The notes: a model not told the origin generated them from the letters alone. 40,862 bases of DNA from Lentisphaeraceae bacterium (GCA_004551905.1 SFPL01000010.1:1-40862); one strand, 5' to 3'; numbered from the stretch's first letter, positions 12,996-25,757 are shown. Numbers and translations are program-made.

Positions 12996-13160
12996 TCCAT
13001 CATTTGGAGTGCCGTGAGGTAATACACGCCAGTGAGACCGAGCAACACCATGCGCTCTACTGCGCCGTTCGCCGTTTCCGCCGCGCCACCGCTGTTTTTG
13101 GTATAATACGCGCCAATGAGACATGGCAACATCTACAGAGGTGTCTGACCCCTTTATCCT
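12996..13160 (+). promoter_or_regulatory. Two promoter-like repeats and a ten-codon leader frame before lnt
   Basis: A degenerate copy GGTAATACACGCCAGTGAGA (from 13018) and a good copy GGTATAATACGCGCCAATGA (13100-13119) lie 82 bases apart and continue similarly (ACCGAGCAAC against ACATGGCAAC). The -10 TATAAT of the second is 13102-13107. Eight bases later ATG 13116 opens a ten-codon frame (MRHGNIYRGV, stop 13146-13148) ending 12 bases before the lnt start. GGTGTCTGACCCC (13140-13152) resembles a widespread dispersed motif. Confidence 0.55.
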
Positions 13161-14760
13161 ATGGGCGGAAGCGTGATGGAGCGGTTCGTGGGGCGGTTCA
13201 AGCAGCTCGCCTGGTTCCTGCCGGGGTTTCTCCTGTGGGCGGCGTTTCCGCCGATGGGCGAGCGCATGGACGTTCTCTTCGCGCTGGCGCCGCTGATGGT
13301 GGTGGCGCGGAAGGGCGACTCGCGCAAGTCGGCGCGGCGCTGGTTCCAGAGCGGGATCTTCTTCTGGGTGGCGACGCTTTCGTGGATGCCGGCGATCGTG
13401 AAGAACAACGGTCCGTGGCCGCTGGTGGTGCTGGGGTGGTTCGCGCTCGCGGCATACTGCGCGGCGTACTTCGCGGCCTACGGCTGGCTTTCGGCGCGGT
13501 ACTGGCGCTGGGCGCGCGAGGGCGGCTGGACGCGGCGGTTCGCGGGAATCCTGTTCGCGGAGCCTGTCCTTTGGTGCGGGCTGGAGCTGTTGCGCGCGCG
13601 GCTCTTCGGCGGGTTTGCGTGGAACCAGCTCGGCGTGGTGGCGGCGAATTCCGGCTTCGGCGGTCCGGCGGCGCTGGGCGGCGTGTATCTGCTCAGCGCG
13701 GCGGTGGTGTTGGTGAACGGCACCGTCGCCGGCATCACCGAGCGCGCGATTGCGATTGTCCGCGCGCGGGCCGGACGTAGCCACGACGCCGCAGCGCTCG
13801 GGCGCTGGCGCAGCCTGGAGACGCTCGCGGCCTTCGCGGTCTTGTGGGGGATCTACGCCGGTGCGCGGGTCGAGCGGGAGCGGCGCGCGGCGGCGGCGGA
13901 CCCGGCGACGGTCAAGGTGGCGCTTGTCCAGCGCAACTTCCCGTGCTGTTTCAAGGAGCCGGAGGGCGACCCCGCCGGCATCTACTCCAACCTGCTCGCG
14001 GCGGCTGCGGCGACCAGTCCGGACCTGGTGGTGCTGCCCGAGAGCGCGATGGCGGAGGTGGGCGCGGTGGACGGCGCGGCGGCGCTGCGGTTCGCGGCGG
14101 GGATTTCGCGGCAGGCCGGCGGCGCGGCGGTGCTGGCCGGCGGCGGGCGCGCGGATGCCGCGCGGAGGCTCTACAACTCAGCGGCGCTCTACCAGTACGG
14201 CGCCGGCGGGACGGTTCGCGAGGTCTACGACAAGGTGCACCTGGTGCCGTTCGGCGAGTTCATCCCGCTCGACAAGTGGATCACCGCGCTCCAGCGCTTC
14301 GCGCCGGTGGGGAGCTGCACGCCGGGGGAGCCGAAGCTGCTCAAGCTCGCCGCGGGCGGGAGGATCGTTCCCTTCGGCGTCGCCATCTGCTACGAGGACA
14401 CCGACTCCGCGCTGATGCGCGCCTATGCGAAGATGGGGGCGAGCTTCCTCTGCTTCATCACCAACGACAGCTGGTTCTCCGACTCGGTCGAGGCCGAGGC
14501 GCACGCCTGGCAGGCGACGGCGCGCGCGGTGGAGACGGGGCTCGCGGTGGCGAGGGTCGGGAACTCCGGGGTGACCGGCGTCATCGAGCCCGACGGCTCG
14601 GCCTCGTGGCTCGTGGGATCGGATTTCCGGCCGCTTGTGGACGCGCGCGGGGCGATGGCCGGACGCGTCTCCGCGCCGTCCGCGCCGCGCCTTGCGCCCT
14701 ACGTTGCCTGGGGCGACCGGCCGCTCACGACGATTTTCGCACTTCTCATACTGGCCATGA

Positions 14761-14778
14761 TTATGGTAAAATACAAAC
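14761..14778 (+). promoter_or_regulatory. Promoter box of ychJ inside the lnt 3' end
   Basis: TTATGG-TAAAAT (-10 at 14767-14772) is followed after 6 bases by the ATG of the next gene at 14779. It matches the TGGTATAAT box used elsewhere in the window, with one change, and would give a leaderless message. Confidence 0.6.
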
Positions 14779-15288
<510 letters not shown>

Positions 15289-15289
15289 G

Positions 15290-15820
15290 ATGAGCAGCAA
15301 TCCGGACTTCGACAGGTGGTATGCGGCCAAGAGTGCGCGGTTTCTGATCGAGCCGAAGCGCCGCCTGGAGACCTTCGGCAATACGCTCGTGAACTACCAC
15401 CTCGTCTCCGAGCTGGAGGATAGGCCCGGCAAGATCCGGGTCCGCGAGGGCCGGCTCGAGGCGCACCGTCCGCTCGTCATCACGCCGGACTTCTCGGGCA
15501 TCGAGACCGAGGGCCTGAGCGACGAGGCCAAGGCGTACGCGGAGTTCCTGCGCCAGCACGAGTCGAATTTGCGCATCCTCAGGTACGGCTTCCGGCTCAA
15601 GGCCGACAACTACACCGAGTATGTGGTGACCGACCGGCTCTCGGCCGTCACCGAGCGCGTCCGTGCCGAGGTGGCGCAGGCTGGCGACGAGCTGGCGGCG
15701 GTGATCCAGGGCGTGGACGAGCCGTGGGACGTGGCGCTGGTGGAGCTGTGGATGCGCGAGGTCAGGCGCAGCGCGGACGGCAACATCCGCGAGCTACAGG
15801 AGCAGGGAAAGCTTTTCTAA
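15290..15820 (+). CDS. Conserved-looking protein of unknown function
   Basis: This 176-residue soluble protein starts at ATG 15290, one base after the ychJ stop. It looks well folded and charged: FDRWYAAKSARFLIEPKRRL near the start, then NTLVNYHLVSELEDRPGKIR, a helical AEFLRQHESNLRILRYGFRL and a C-terminal ALVELWMREVRRSADGNIRE. No signal peptide, membrane segment, or metal motif is seen, and I recognise no family. Its codon use matches the neighbours, so it is a resident chromosomal gene, co-transcribed with ychJ and probably parA. Confidence 0.7.
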   Translation: MSSNPDFDRWYAAKSARFLIEPKRRLETFGNTLVNYHLVSELEDRPGKIRVREGRLEAHRPLVITPDFSGIETEGLSDEAKAYAEFLRQHESNLRILRYGFRLKADNYTEYVVTDRLSAVTERVRAEVAQAGDELAAVIQGVDEPWDVALVELWMREVRRSADGNIRELQEQGKLF

Positions 15821-15849
15821 CAGGGCCGGTTAACCAAGGGAGAGGAAAA

Positions 15850-16677
15850 ATGGCCAAGATTACCAAGGTGATAGCGATCGCGAACCAGAAGGGCGGCGTC
15901 GGCAAGACGACTACCGTGGTCAACCTGGCCGCCGCGCTTTCGGCGCGCCGCCGCGCGGTGCTGGTGGTGGACCTCGACCCGCAGGCGCACGCGACACTGG
16001 GGCTGGGGCTGGAGAAGCAGCCGGGGATATCGCTCTATCCGGTGCTCGCGGGGGCGAAGCCGATCGCGGACGTGATCCAGCCCACCAAGTGGCCCAACCT
16101 CAACGTGATTCCGTCCGAGGTGGACCTCGCCGGCGCGGAGCTCGAGTTCGGCGCGCGCGAGGACCGGCTCTCGATGATCCGCGAGGCGCTCGCGCCGGTT
16201 AAGGAGTCTGGCGCGTTCGACTACATCGTGCTCGACTGCCCGCCGTCGCTCGGCCTGGTGATGACGAGCGCGCTCGCCGCGACCGACTCGGTGCTCATTC
16301 CGACGCAGGCGGAGTATCTGGCGATGGACGGCCTCGCGCTCATCACCAGCTCGATCGACAAGCTCCGCGCGGGCGTGAACCCCACGCTTGAGCTCAACGG
16401 CATCGTCTTCACCATGGTCAACTCGGTCGCCAAGCTCACCCACGACGTGATCGGCGAGGTGCGCGAGCACTTCGACGAAAAGGTTTACGAGACGCTGATC
16501 CCGCGCAACGTGCGCGTCTCCGAGGCGCCTTCGATGGGAGTGCCGGTGGTGTTCCTCGACCCGCGCTCGAAGGGCGCCGAGGCGTACCGGGCGTTCGCCT
16601 GGGAGTTCATGGCCAAGAATCCGACCCGGCTCGCGCCGGCGCCGCAGCCCGCCGAACCCGCGCCCGCCGCGTCTTGA
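15850..16677 (+). CDS. parA: ParA/Soj-family chromosome-partitioning ATPase
   Basis: This 275-residue ATPase positions replicated origins, normally with ParB at parS sites. The deviant Walker A KGGVGKTT (about 14-21) carries the signature second lysine. Switch I/A' is VVDLDPQAHATLGLG, Walker B is FDYIVLDCPPSLGLV, and PRNVRVSEAPSMGVPV is the conserved C-terminal segment. The C-terminal tail is proline- and alanine-rich (APAPQPAEPAPAAS). Start: ATG 15850 with AGAGGAAAA upstream. No ParB gene is adjacent, which is unusual for a chromosomal pair; it may be elsewhere, or this could be an orphan ParA with another cargo. The stop overlaps the next start (TTGA at 16674). Confidence 0.92.
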   Translation: MAKITKVIAIANQKGGVGKTTTVVNLAAALSARRRAVLVVDLDPQAHATLGLGLEKQPGISLYPVLAGAKPIADVIQPTKWPNLNVIPSEVDLAGAELEFGAREDRLSMIREALAPVKESGAFDYIVLDCPPSLGLVMTSALAATDSVLIPTQAEYLAMDGLALITSSIDKLRAGVNPTLELNGIVFTMVNSVAKLTHDVIGEVREHFDEKVYETLIPRNVRVSEAPSMGVPVVFLDPRSKGAEAYRAFAWEFMAKNPTRLAPAPQPAEPAPAAS

Positions 16678-17486
16678 AGCTCACCGCCGTCATCACCACC
16701 CGCAACGAGGCGGACAACATCGCGAACTGCATCCGCTCGTTCGACGGCTTCCGCGGCGACGTGGAGGTGGTCGTGGTCGACAACGCCTCGACCGACGACA
16801 CCAAAGCGATCGCGTCCTCGCTCGGCGCGCGCGTGTTCGATCGCGGGCCGGAGCGCAGCGCGCAGCGCAACCTCGGCTGGCGCGAGGCGCAGGCGGGCTG
16901 GGTGATTGTGCTCGACGCGGACATGATTCTGCCGCGGGAGACGGTGGAGGAGATCCTTGCCGTCGCCTCCGCAGCGCCCGACCCGTCCGCGCCGGCGGCG
17001 TACTGGATTCCCGAGGTGCGCACCGGGAGGGGGATCCGGGTGAAGGCGCGGAACTTCGAGCGCTCGTTCTACGACGGCACGGCAATCGACGCGCTGCGGC
17101 TCTTTCGGCGTTCGCTCCTGGCCGAGACCGGCGGCTACGACGAGAACCTTATCGCCGGGCCGGAGGACTGGGAGCTGGACATCCGGGTACTCGCTACCGG
17201 CGCGAAGTGCGCGGTTTTGAAGCGCCACCTGATCCACAACGAGAAGCGGCTTTCGTTCCGGCGGATGCTGGCGAAGAAGGCATACTACTCGAAGTCGATG
17301 GCGGCGTACCAAGCGAAGTGGAAGGGTCATCCGGCTCTCAAGCGCCAGTTCGGGCTTTTCTACCGCTACTTCGGCGTCTTCGTCGAGTGCGGCAAGTGGC
17401 GGCGGCTCCTCCGCCACCCAATCCTCGCGGTGGTGATGTACCTCGAGCGCATCGCGGTCGGCGTCACCTACCTTTTCAGCCGCTGA
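16674..17486 (+). CDS. Family 2 glycosyltransferase, WaaE/KdtX-like
   Basis: This 270-residue inverting glycosyltransferase (GT-A fold) starts at TTG 16674, overlapping the parA stop by TTGA. Visible marks: KLTAVITTRNEADNIANCIR, the nucleotide-binding VVVVDNASTDDT, GPERSAQRNLGWREAQAGWV and the metal-binding DADM at about 81-84, followed by the acceptor region FRRSLLAETGGYDENLIAGP with EDWELDIR. This pattern is close to the lipopolysaccharide core beta-1,4-glucosyltransferase group. A C-terminal apolar stretch (LAVVMYLERIAVGVTYLF) may lie at the membrane. Sugar donor and acceptor cannot be told from sequence; a role in surface glycan synthesis fits a Gram-negative cell. Confidence 0.85.
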   Translation: MKLTAVITTRNEADNIANCIRSFDGFRGDVEVVVVDNASTDDTKAIASSLGARVFDRGPERSAQRNLGWREAQAGWVIVLDADMILPRETVEEILAVASAAPDPSAPAAYWIPEVRTGRGIRVKARNFERSFYDGTAIDALRLFRRSLLAETGGYDENLIAGPEDWELDIRVLATGAKCAVLKRHLIHNEKRLSFRRMLAKKAYYSKSMAAYQAKWKGHPALKRQFGLFYRYFGVFVECGKWRRLLRHPILAVVMYLERIAVGVTYLFSR

Positions 17487-17531
17487 CCCGCGGCGAATTT
17501 GCTGGCCAAAGACGCGCATTGAGGCGGGAAA

Positions 17532-17550
17532 ATATGGTATAATACGCCTT
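17532..17550 (+). promoter_or_regulatory. Promoter box of gyrA
   Basis: ATATGG-TATAAT (-10 at 17538-17543) then ACGCCTT and ATG 17551. Seven bases separate the -10 from the start codon, so transcription should begin at or next to the A of ATG. No ribosome binding site is present. Confidence 0.75.
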
Positions 17551-20174
<2,624 letters not shown>

Positions 20175-20178
<4 letters not shown>

Positions 20179-20891
20179 AGAAGCTGATGCTCTCGATGAC
20201 GGCAGCAGTCGCCGTCGCAGTCTGCTCCGCCGGCGAGTCCGAGCAGGAGCGTTCCTGGCCCTGGTCTCCGGTCGGCGTCGGCATTGCCGCGCCGCTGCAG
20301 ATCCCGTGGACCGACAGCGACGTGCTGGGTCTCCGGTTCGGCGGCTTCTTCGGCCTCAACTACCGTGTCTGGGGCCTTGACCTCGGCCTGGCGGAGGTGG
20401 CGCAGGAGAACTTCGCCGGCCTTCAGCTCTCCGGGTTCTCCTGGACCTCCGCGGACATGTGGGGCCTCCAGCTGGGAGCGCTCGGCAACGTGGTGCGCGG
20501 CAACGCGGTCGGCGCGGCGCTCGGTGCCGTCAACGCGGTGGGCGGCGACGCGACCGGTCTTGAGGCCGGGCTCGTCAACGTTGCCGGCGCCCTCGCCGGC
20601 GTGCAGCTCGGCGTCGCCAACTGGAACCGCCTCGCCTCCGGCGGCGCGCAGCTCGCGGCGTTCAACATGGACCTCGTCAAGTTCTACGGACTCGCGGTCG
20701 GCGTGGTCAACGTCGCCGAGGAGTTCCAGGGCGCGCAGTTCGGCGTCATCAACTGCGCCAACGGGATGACCGGCGTGCAGCTCGGCTTCGTCAACGTCGC
20801 CGAGAACATGCACGGCGTGCAGATTGGCGCGGCGAACCTCATCGCCACCTCGCCGCTGCCGGTGATGGTGGTCGCCAACATGTCGTTCTAA
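20175..20891 (+). CDS. Exported GLQLG-repeat protein
   Basis: This 238-residue protein carries a signal peptide (MKKLMLSMTAAVAVAVCSAG, cleavage near residue 20; a Cys at 17 followed by SAG gives a possible but imperfect lipobox). From about residue 75 it is built of imperfect repeats of roughly 14-20 residues around G-(L/V/A)-Q-(L/F)-G-x-(V/L/A)-N: WGLQLGALGN, GLEAGLVN, GVQLGVAN, GAQFGVIN, GVQLGFVN and GVQIGAAN. Such repeats occur in surface proteins annotated as LA_2272-type and probably form a beta-structured surface or barrel. Function is unknown. It starts at ATG 20175 inside AATGA shared with the gyrA stop, with AAAGGAG upstream, so it is translationally coupled to gyrA, an odd partner for a surface protein. 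Confidence 0.75.
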
Positions 20892-20911
20892 GCCTGAAGG
20901 GGGCGTCCGAC

Positions 20912-22921
20912 ATGGCGCATCTCCTCGACGACGCCTATCTCCGCCCCTTTGAAGGCGCAATCCGCGGCCGCGCCGAGCGCGCCGACCGCCTCGCCGCCGG
21001 GCTTACCGGCGGCGTGTTGCCGCTTTCTTCGGTGGCGGTGGTGCACCATCGCCTCGGCCTCCATCGCACGCGGGAAGGCTGGGTATTCCGCGAATGGGCG
21101 CCGCACGCGACCTCGATGTGGCTCGTCGGCGACTTCAACGGCTGGAAGATCGACCCCGACTTCGAGGTCTTCCGCATCCCGGGGACTGATATCTGGGAGC
21201 GGCAAATCGCGGCTGGCCGCATCCACCACCTCGACCACTACCATCTCGAAGTGCGCTGGGACGGTGGCCGCGGCGAGCGCATCCCCTCGTGCGCGCGCTA
21301 CGTGACCCAGGACGACCGCACCAAGCTCTTCTCCGCCTGCGTCTGGGCGCCGCGCCGCGACTACTGCTGGCGGAACGCGCGCCCGCGCCCCAGCGCCTCG
21401 CCGCTCATCTACGAGGCGCACGTCGGCATGGCGCTCGAGGAGCCGCGCGTCCACACCTACGCCGAGTTCCGCGACGAGATGCTGCCGCGCATCAAGGCGG
21501 CCGGCTACGACACCGTGCAGCTGATGGGGGTGATGGAGCACCCATACTACGGCAGCTTCGGCTACCACGTCTCGAGCTTCTTCGCGCCGTCCTCGCGCTT
21601 CGGCACGCCCGACGAGCTCAAGTCGCTCGTCGACGCCGCCCACGGGATGGGGCTCTCGGTGATCATGGACCTCGTCCATTCCCACGCCGTCGCCAACGAG
21701 CGGGACGGCCTCTCGCGCTTCGACGGCACCGAGTGGCAGTACTTCCACTCCGGCGACAAGGGGCGCCACCCGGCCTGGGGCAGCCGCTGCTTCGACTACG
21801 GCAAGCGCGAGGTGGTGGAGTTTCTGCTCTCTAACTGCCGCTACTGGATCGAGGAGTTCGGCTTTGACGGCTACCGCTTCGACGGCGTCACCTCGATGCT
21901 CTTCTGGAACCACGGCCTCGGCAACGCCTTCACCGACTACTCGATGTACTTCAACGGCTCGGTGGACGACGACGCATGGGTCTACCTGCGTCTCGCCAAC
22001 CACGTCATCCACGAGGTCCTCCCCGGCGCGATCACCATCGCCGAGGACGTAAGCGGCATGCCCGGCGTCGCCGCGCCGGAGAGGGACTTCGGGATCGGCT
22101 TCGACTACCGCATGGCGATGGGCGAGCCGGACTTCTGGTTCCGCCTCGCCGGCGAGCTGAGCGACGACGACTGGCCGATGGGCGGCATCTTCTACGCGCT
22201 CACCGACAAGCGCGCCGAGGAGCGCACGGTGAGCTACGTCGAGTCGCATGACCAGGCGCTCGTCGGCGGCAAGACCTTCTTCTTCCAGCTCGCCGACAGC
22301 GCGATTTACGAGGGCATGGCCAACCTCGACGAGAGCCTCGCCGTCGAGCGCGGTATGTCGCTCCACAAGATGGCGCGGCTCGCCACCCTCGCGCTCAACG
22401 GAGGCGCCTACCTCAACTTCATGGGCAACGAGTTCGGTCACCCGGAGTGGATCGACTTTCCGCGCGAGGGGAACGGCTGGGACTACTCTCACGCCCGCCG
22501 CCAGTGGTCGCTCCGCTACGACCCGAACCTGCGCTTCCGCTTCCTCGCCGACTTCGACGCGGCGATGATCGCCGCGCTCGCGCCGCGGGTGGTGCGCCGC
22601 CGTGCGCCCGCCGCGGTGAGGCTCGTCGCCAACGAGCCGGACAAGGTGCTCGCCTTCGAGCGCGGCGGACTGCTCTTTGTCTTCAACTTCCACCCGACCG
22701 CGAGCTACACCGGCTACGGAGTCATGGTGCCGCCGGCCACGAGCTGGCGCCACCTGCTCGACACCGACGAGCCGCGCTTCGGCGGACAGGGCCGCATTGA
22801 GCGCGGGGCTGCGTACTCGCCGGAGCTCGTCCCCGACCGCGGCGAACTCGTCCAGCAGATACGCCTCTACCTACCGGCCCGCACCGGCATCGTCCTCCGC
22901 CGTCTGTCCCGGAAGGACTGA
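20912..22921 (+). CDS. glgB: 1,4-alpha-glucan branching enzyme, eukaryote-like (GH13_8) type
   Basis: This 669-residue enzyme forms alpha-1,6 branches in glycogen. An N-terminal CBM48-like domain (VFREWAPHATSMWLVGDFNG) precedes the GH13 barrel. The catalytic residues are the nucleophile Asp324 (GYRFDGVTSM), acid/base Glu378 (ITIAEDVSGM) and Asp447 (YVESHDQALV). QLMGVMEHPYYGSFGYHVSS and FMGNEFGHPEWIDFPREGNG are hallmarks of the plant/animal-like branching enzymes rather than the E. coli-type GlgB. The C-terminal all-beta domain (VFNFHPTASYTGY) is complete. The start is ATG 20912 with a modest upstream GGGGG. The next gene, polA, starts 6 bases after the stop. No other glycogen gene is visible nearby. 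Confidence 0.93.
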   Translation: MAHLLDDAYLRPFEGAIRGRAERADRLAAGLTGGVLPLSSVAVVHHRLGLHRTREGWVFREWAPHATSMWLVGDFNGWKIDPDFEVFRIPGTDIWERQIAAGRIHHLDHYHLEVRWDGGRGERIPSCARYVTQDDRTKLFSACVWAPRRDYCWRNARPRPSASPLIYEAHVGMALEEPRVHTYAEFRDEMLPRIKAAGYDTVQLMGVMEHPYYGSFGYHVSSFFAPSSRFGTPDELKSLVDAAHGMGLSVIMDLVHSHAVANERDGLSRFDGTEWQYFHSGDKGRHPAWGSRCFDYGKREVVEFLLSNCRYWIEEFGFDGYRFDGVTSMLFWNHGLGNAFTDYSMYFNGSVDDDAWVYLRLANHVIHEVLPGAITIAEDVSGMPGVAAPERDFGIGFDYRMAMGEPDFWFRLAGELSDDDWPMGGIFYALTDKRAEERTVSYVESHDQALVGGKTFFFQLADSAIYEGMANLDESLAVERGMSLHKMARLATLALNGGAYLNFMGNEFGHPEWIDFPREGNGWDYSHARRQWSLRYDPNLRFRFLADFDAAMIAALAPRVVRRRAPAAVRLVANEPDKVLAFERGGLLFVFNFHPTASYTGYGVMVPPATSWRHLLDTDEPRFGGQGRIERGAAYSPELVPDRGELVQQIRLYLPARTGIVLRRLSRKD

Positions 22922-22927
22922 GGTATT

Positions 22928-25708
22928 ATGGAAAAGCTCTTCATAGTCGATTTGATGCCGTTCCTCTACCGGGGGCATTTCGTGTTTCTCAAGTCGCCGC
23001 GCATGACCTCGTCGGGGATCAACACCTCCGCGCTGCTCGGGCTCGTCAACGGGCTCATGTCGATCGTCAAGCGCGAGCGCCCGGAACGGCTGGTGCTGGC
23101 GATGGACCCCGGCGGTCCGACCTTCCGCCATCGCGCCTACCCGCCCTACAAGGCGCAGCGCGAGAAGATGCCCGAGGACCTCGCCGCGTCCATCCCCTAC
23201 GCGTTCGAGGTCGCCGACGCGCTCGGCATTCCGGTGGTGCGGGTTGACGACTTCGAGGCCGACGACGTGATGGGCACCATCGCCGCGAAGGGTGCGGCGG
23301 CCGGGTTCGACGTCTACCTCGCCACGCCCGACAAGGACGCCGCGCAGCTCGTGCGCCCGGGCGTGAAGCTCTACCGTCCGGCCCGTTCCGGCGACGCCGC
23401 CGAGGTCTACGACGAGGCTAAGGTCTGCGAGCACTGGAAGCTCTCCTCGCCCGCGCAGATGATCGACTATCTCGCGCTCGCCGGCGACGCGTCCGACAAC
23501 ATCCCTGGCATCCGCGGCGTCGGCGAGAAGACCGCGGCGGACCTCATCGCGAAGTTCGGCGACGTCGAGGGCGTCATCGCCAACGTCGGCAAGATCAAGG
23601 GCAAGCTCGCCGAGAAGGTGTTCGCCGGGCGCGAGGACGCGATGACCTCGAAGTTCCTCACCACCATCCGCACCGACGTGCCAATCGAGCCGGACTGGGA
23701 GGCGTACCGCCTCGGCGAGCCGGACCGGGAGAAGCTCGCCGCCGTCTGCGCGAAGTTCGAGCTCACGCGCCTAGCGAAGGAGCACGGCATCGCCGCCGCG
23801 GCACCAGCCACCAGATCCCAGAACCACGAACCACCCGCCTTCGCCAAGGCTCCGGCGGGCAGGCAGACCACGACCCCCGAAACCCTGACCTCCCTCGCCG
23901 ACTTCCCGCACGACTACCGCTACGTTTCCACCGAGGAGGAGGCGCGGGAGCTCCTCAAGACGCTGATGGCCGCGCCCCGCATCGCCTTCGACACCGAGAC
24001 CACCGCGCGCGAGCCGGGGATGACGGCGACCGACGCCTCGACCTGTCGGCTGATCGGGTTCTCCTTCGCAACCGAGCCCGGGCGCGCGTGGTACGTGGAC
24101 GCGGCGCTCGTCGACGTGTTCCGTCCGCTTTTCGCCGACCCCGCCAAGGTGCTCGTCGCCCACAACGGCAAGTTCGACCGCAACGTGCTCCACCGCTACG
24201 GCATCGGCTTCGCCTCCACGCCGCACGACACGATGCTCGCCCACTACTGCCTCGACGCCGCCGCGCGCCACGGCATGGACGCGCTCGCGGAGCGCTACCT
24301 CGGCTACCGCACGATCCATTTCTCCGAGGTGGCGGGCGAGCAGGAGCGCGGCAAGCCGGAGCCGACTCTCGCGGGCAAGGACATCGCGAAGGTGACCGAC
24401 TACGCCGCCGAGGACGCCGACGTCACGCTCAGGCTCGAGGACGCGCTGCGTCCGCAGGCGCTGGCGCTGGCCGAGGGGCGCAAGGGTCCGGTTGCGCTCT
24501 CCGAGGTGGAGGAACCGCTCGTCAAGGTGCTCTGCGACATGGAGCGCGAGGGTGTGCGGATCGACGTCGAGGCGCTCAAGGAGTATGGGCGCGAGCTTGA
24601 CCGCGAGATTCTTTCCCTCACCCAGGGCATCCTTGCCTACGCCGACCCCGGCTTCAACCCCGACAGCCCCAAGCAGCTCGGCGAGCTGCTCTTCGGCAAG
24701 CTGGGCCTTCCCGGCGGCCGCAAGACCTCGACCGGGCAGTTCTCGACCGACGAGAAGACGCTCGCCAAGCTCGCCGGGGCGCATCCGGTGGTGCCGGCGA
24801 TCCTCGACTACCGCGCCTGCACGAAGCTGAAGTCGACCTACGTGGACAAGCTGCCGACGCTTATCGACGCCGACTCGCGCGTCCACACCACCTATTCCCA
24901 GGCGTTCACCGAGACCGGGCGGCTTTCGTCGTCCGACCCCAATTTGCAGAACATCCCCGTCCGCACTGAGCGCGGCCGCCGCATCCGCGCGGCGTTCGTG
25001 GCGCGGGACGACCGCCACCGCATCGTCTCGGCCGACTACTCCCAGATCGAGCTGAGGCTGATGGCGGCGTTCTCCGGCGACGAGGCGATGCTCGCGGCGT
25101 TCCGCTCCGGCGCCGACATCCACCGCGAGACCGCCTCGCGTGTCTACGGGGTGATGCCCGCGCTCGTGTCCGACGAGCAGCGCTCGAAGTGCAAGATGGT
25201 CAACTTCGGCATCATCTACGGCATCTCGGCGTTCGGGCTCTCGCAGCGGCTAAAGGTGCCGCGGCGCGAGGCGGAGGGGCTGATCGAGTCCTACTTCCGG
25301 CTCTATCCGGGCGTGCGCGACTTCATGGCCGCGGCAATCGCGAAGGCGCGCGAGAAGGGGTACGCCGAGACGATGCTCGGCCGGCGGCGGACGCTGCGGG
25401 ACATCGACTCGCGCAACGCCACGGCGCGCGGCGCGGCGGAGCGCGACGCGATCAACACGCCCATCCAGGGCAGCGCGGCGGACCTCATCAAGATTGCGAT
25501 GGTGCGCGTCGACCGCGCGCTCAAGGAGCGCCGCCTCCGCGCGAAGATGGTGCTGCAGATCCACGACGAGCTCGTCTTCGACGTGCCGGAGGAGGAGGTC
25601 GACGAGGTGGTGGAGCTGGCACGCCGCGAGATGACCGGCGCCTACGACTTCGGCGTCCCGCTCGAGGTCGGCGTCGGCGTCGGCCGCAGCTGGCTCGACG
25701 CCCACTGA
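22928..25708 (+). CDS. polA: DNA polymerase I
   Basis: This 926-residue repair and Okazaki-processing polymerase has all three domains. The 5' nuclease spans about 1-290 (LATPDKDAAQLV, LAGDASDNIPGIRGVGEKTA). The 3'-5' exonuclease has intact acidic residues, with Asp355 and Glu357 in FDTETT, plus VAHNGKFDRN and YAAEDADVTLRL. The polymerase carries motif A VSADYSQIELRLMAAFSGDE, motif B RSKCKMVNFGIIYGISAFGL and motif C LQIHDELVFDVPEEE. Length matches the E. coli protein. A linker near 303-314 (PPAFAKAPAGRQ) is coded by a palindromic dispersed-repeat-like sequence. Start: ATG 22928 with GAGG upstream. Proofreading should be active. Confidence 0.96.
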   Translation: MEKLFIVDLMPFLYRGHFVFLKSPRMTSSGINTSALLGLVNGLMSIVKRERPERLVLAMDPGGPTFRHRAYPPYKAQREKMPEDLAASIPYAFEVADALGIPVVRVDDFEADDVMGTIAAKGAAAGFDVYLATPDKDAAQLVRPGVKLYRPARSGDAAEVYDEAKVCEHWKLSSPAQMIDYLALAGDASDNIPGIRGVGEKTAADLIAKFGDVEGVIANVGKIKGKLAEKVFAGREDAMTSKFLTTIRTDVPIEPDWEAYRLGEPDREKLAAVCAKFELTRLAKEHGIAAAAPATRSQNHEPPAFAKAPAGRQTTTPETLTSLADFPHDYRYVSTEEEARELLKTLMAAPRIAFDTETTAREPGMTATDASTCRLIGFSFATEPGRAWYVDAALVDVFRPLFADPAKVLVAHNGKFDRNVLHRYGIGFASTPHDTMLAHYCLDAAARHGMDALAERYLGYRTIHFSEVAGEQERGKPEPTLAGKDIAKVTDYAAEDADVTLRLEDALRPQALALAEGRKGPVALSEVEEPLVKVLCDMEREGVRIDVEALKEYGRELDREILSLTQGILAYADPGFNPDSPKQLGELLFGKLGLPGGRKTSTGQFSTDEKTLAKLAGAHPVVPAILDYRACTKLKSTYVDKLPTLIDADSRVHTTYSQAFTETGRLSSSDPNLQNIPVRTERGRRIRAAFVARDDRHRIVSADYSQIELRLMAAFSGDEAMLAAFRSGADIHRETASRVYGVMPALVSDEQRSKCKMVNFGIIYGISAFGLSQRLKVPRREAEGLIESYFRLYPGVRDFMAAAIAKAREKGYAETMLGRRRTLRDIDSRNATARGAAERDAINTPIQGSAADLIKIAMVRVDRALKERRLRAKMVLQIHDELVFDVPEEEVDEVVELARREMTGAYDFGVPLEVGVGVGRSWLDAH
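23835..23866 (+). repeat. Palindromic repeat-like insertion in the polA linker
   Basis: CCGCCTTCGCCAAGGCTCCG, followed by GCGGGCAGGCAG, can fold with GCCTT/AAGGC inside outer complementary GC arms (CCCGCC against GGCGGG). It reads in frame as a short Pro/Ala-rich linker. It resembles coding palindromic elements seen scattered in many genomes (translated on the other strand as LPARRSLGEGG). Confidence 0.6.
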
Positions 25709-25757
25709 CCTGCTGCGGCACCGGACGCGGAGGATTTCAAAAAAAAGAAAGGACAAC

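Noticed and set aside
20888..22753. 621-codon minus-strand frame opposite glgB, and similar long ones opposite polA and the chimeric protein (29029-31233)
   Set aside because: Same GC-frame artefact; no start signals, no recognisable domains, complete overlap with well-supported genes.
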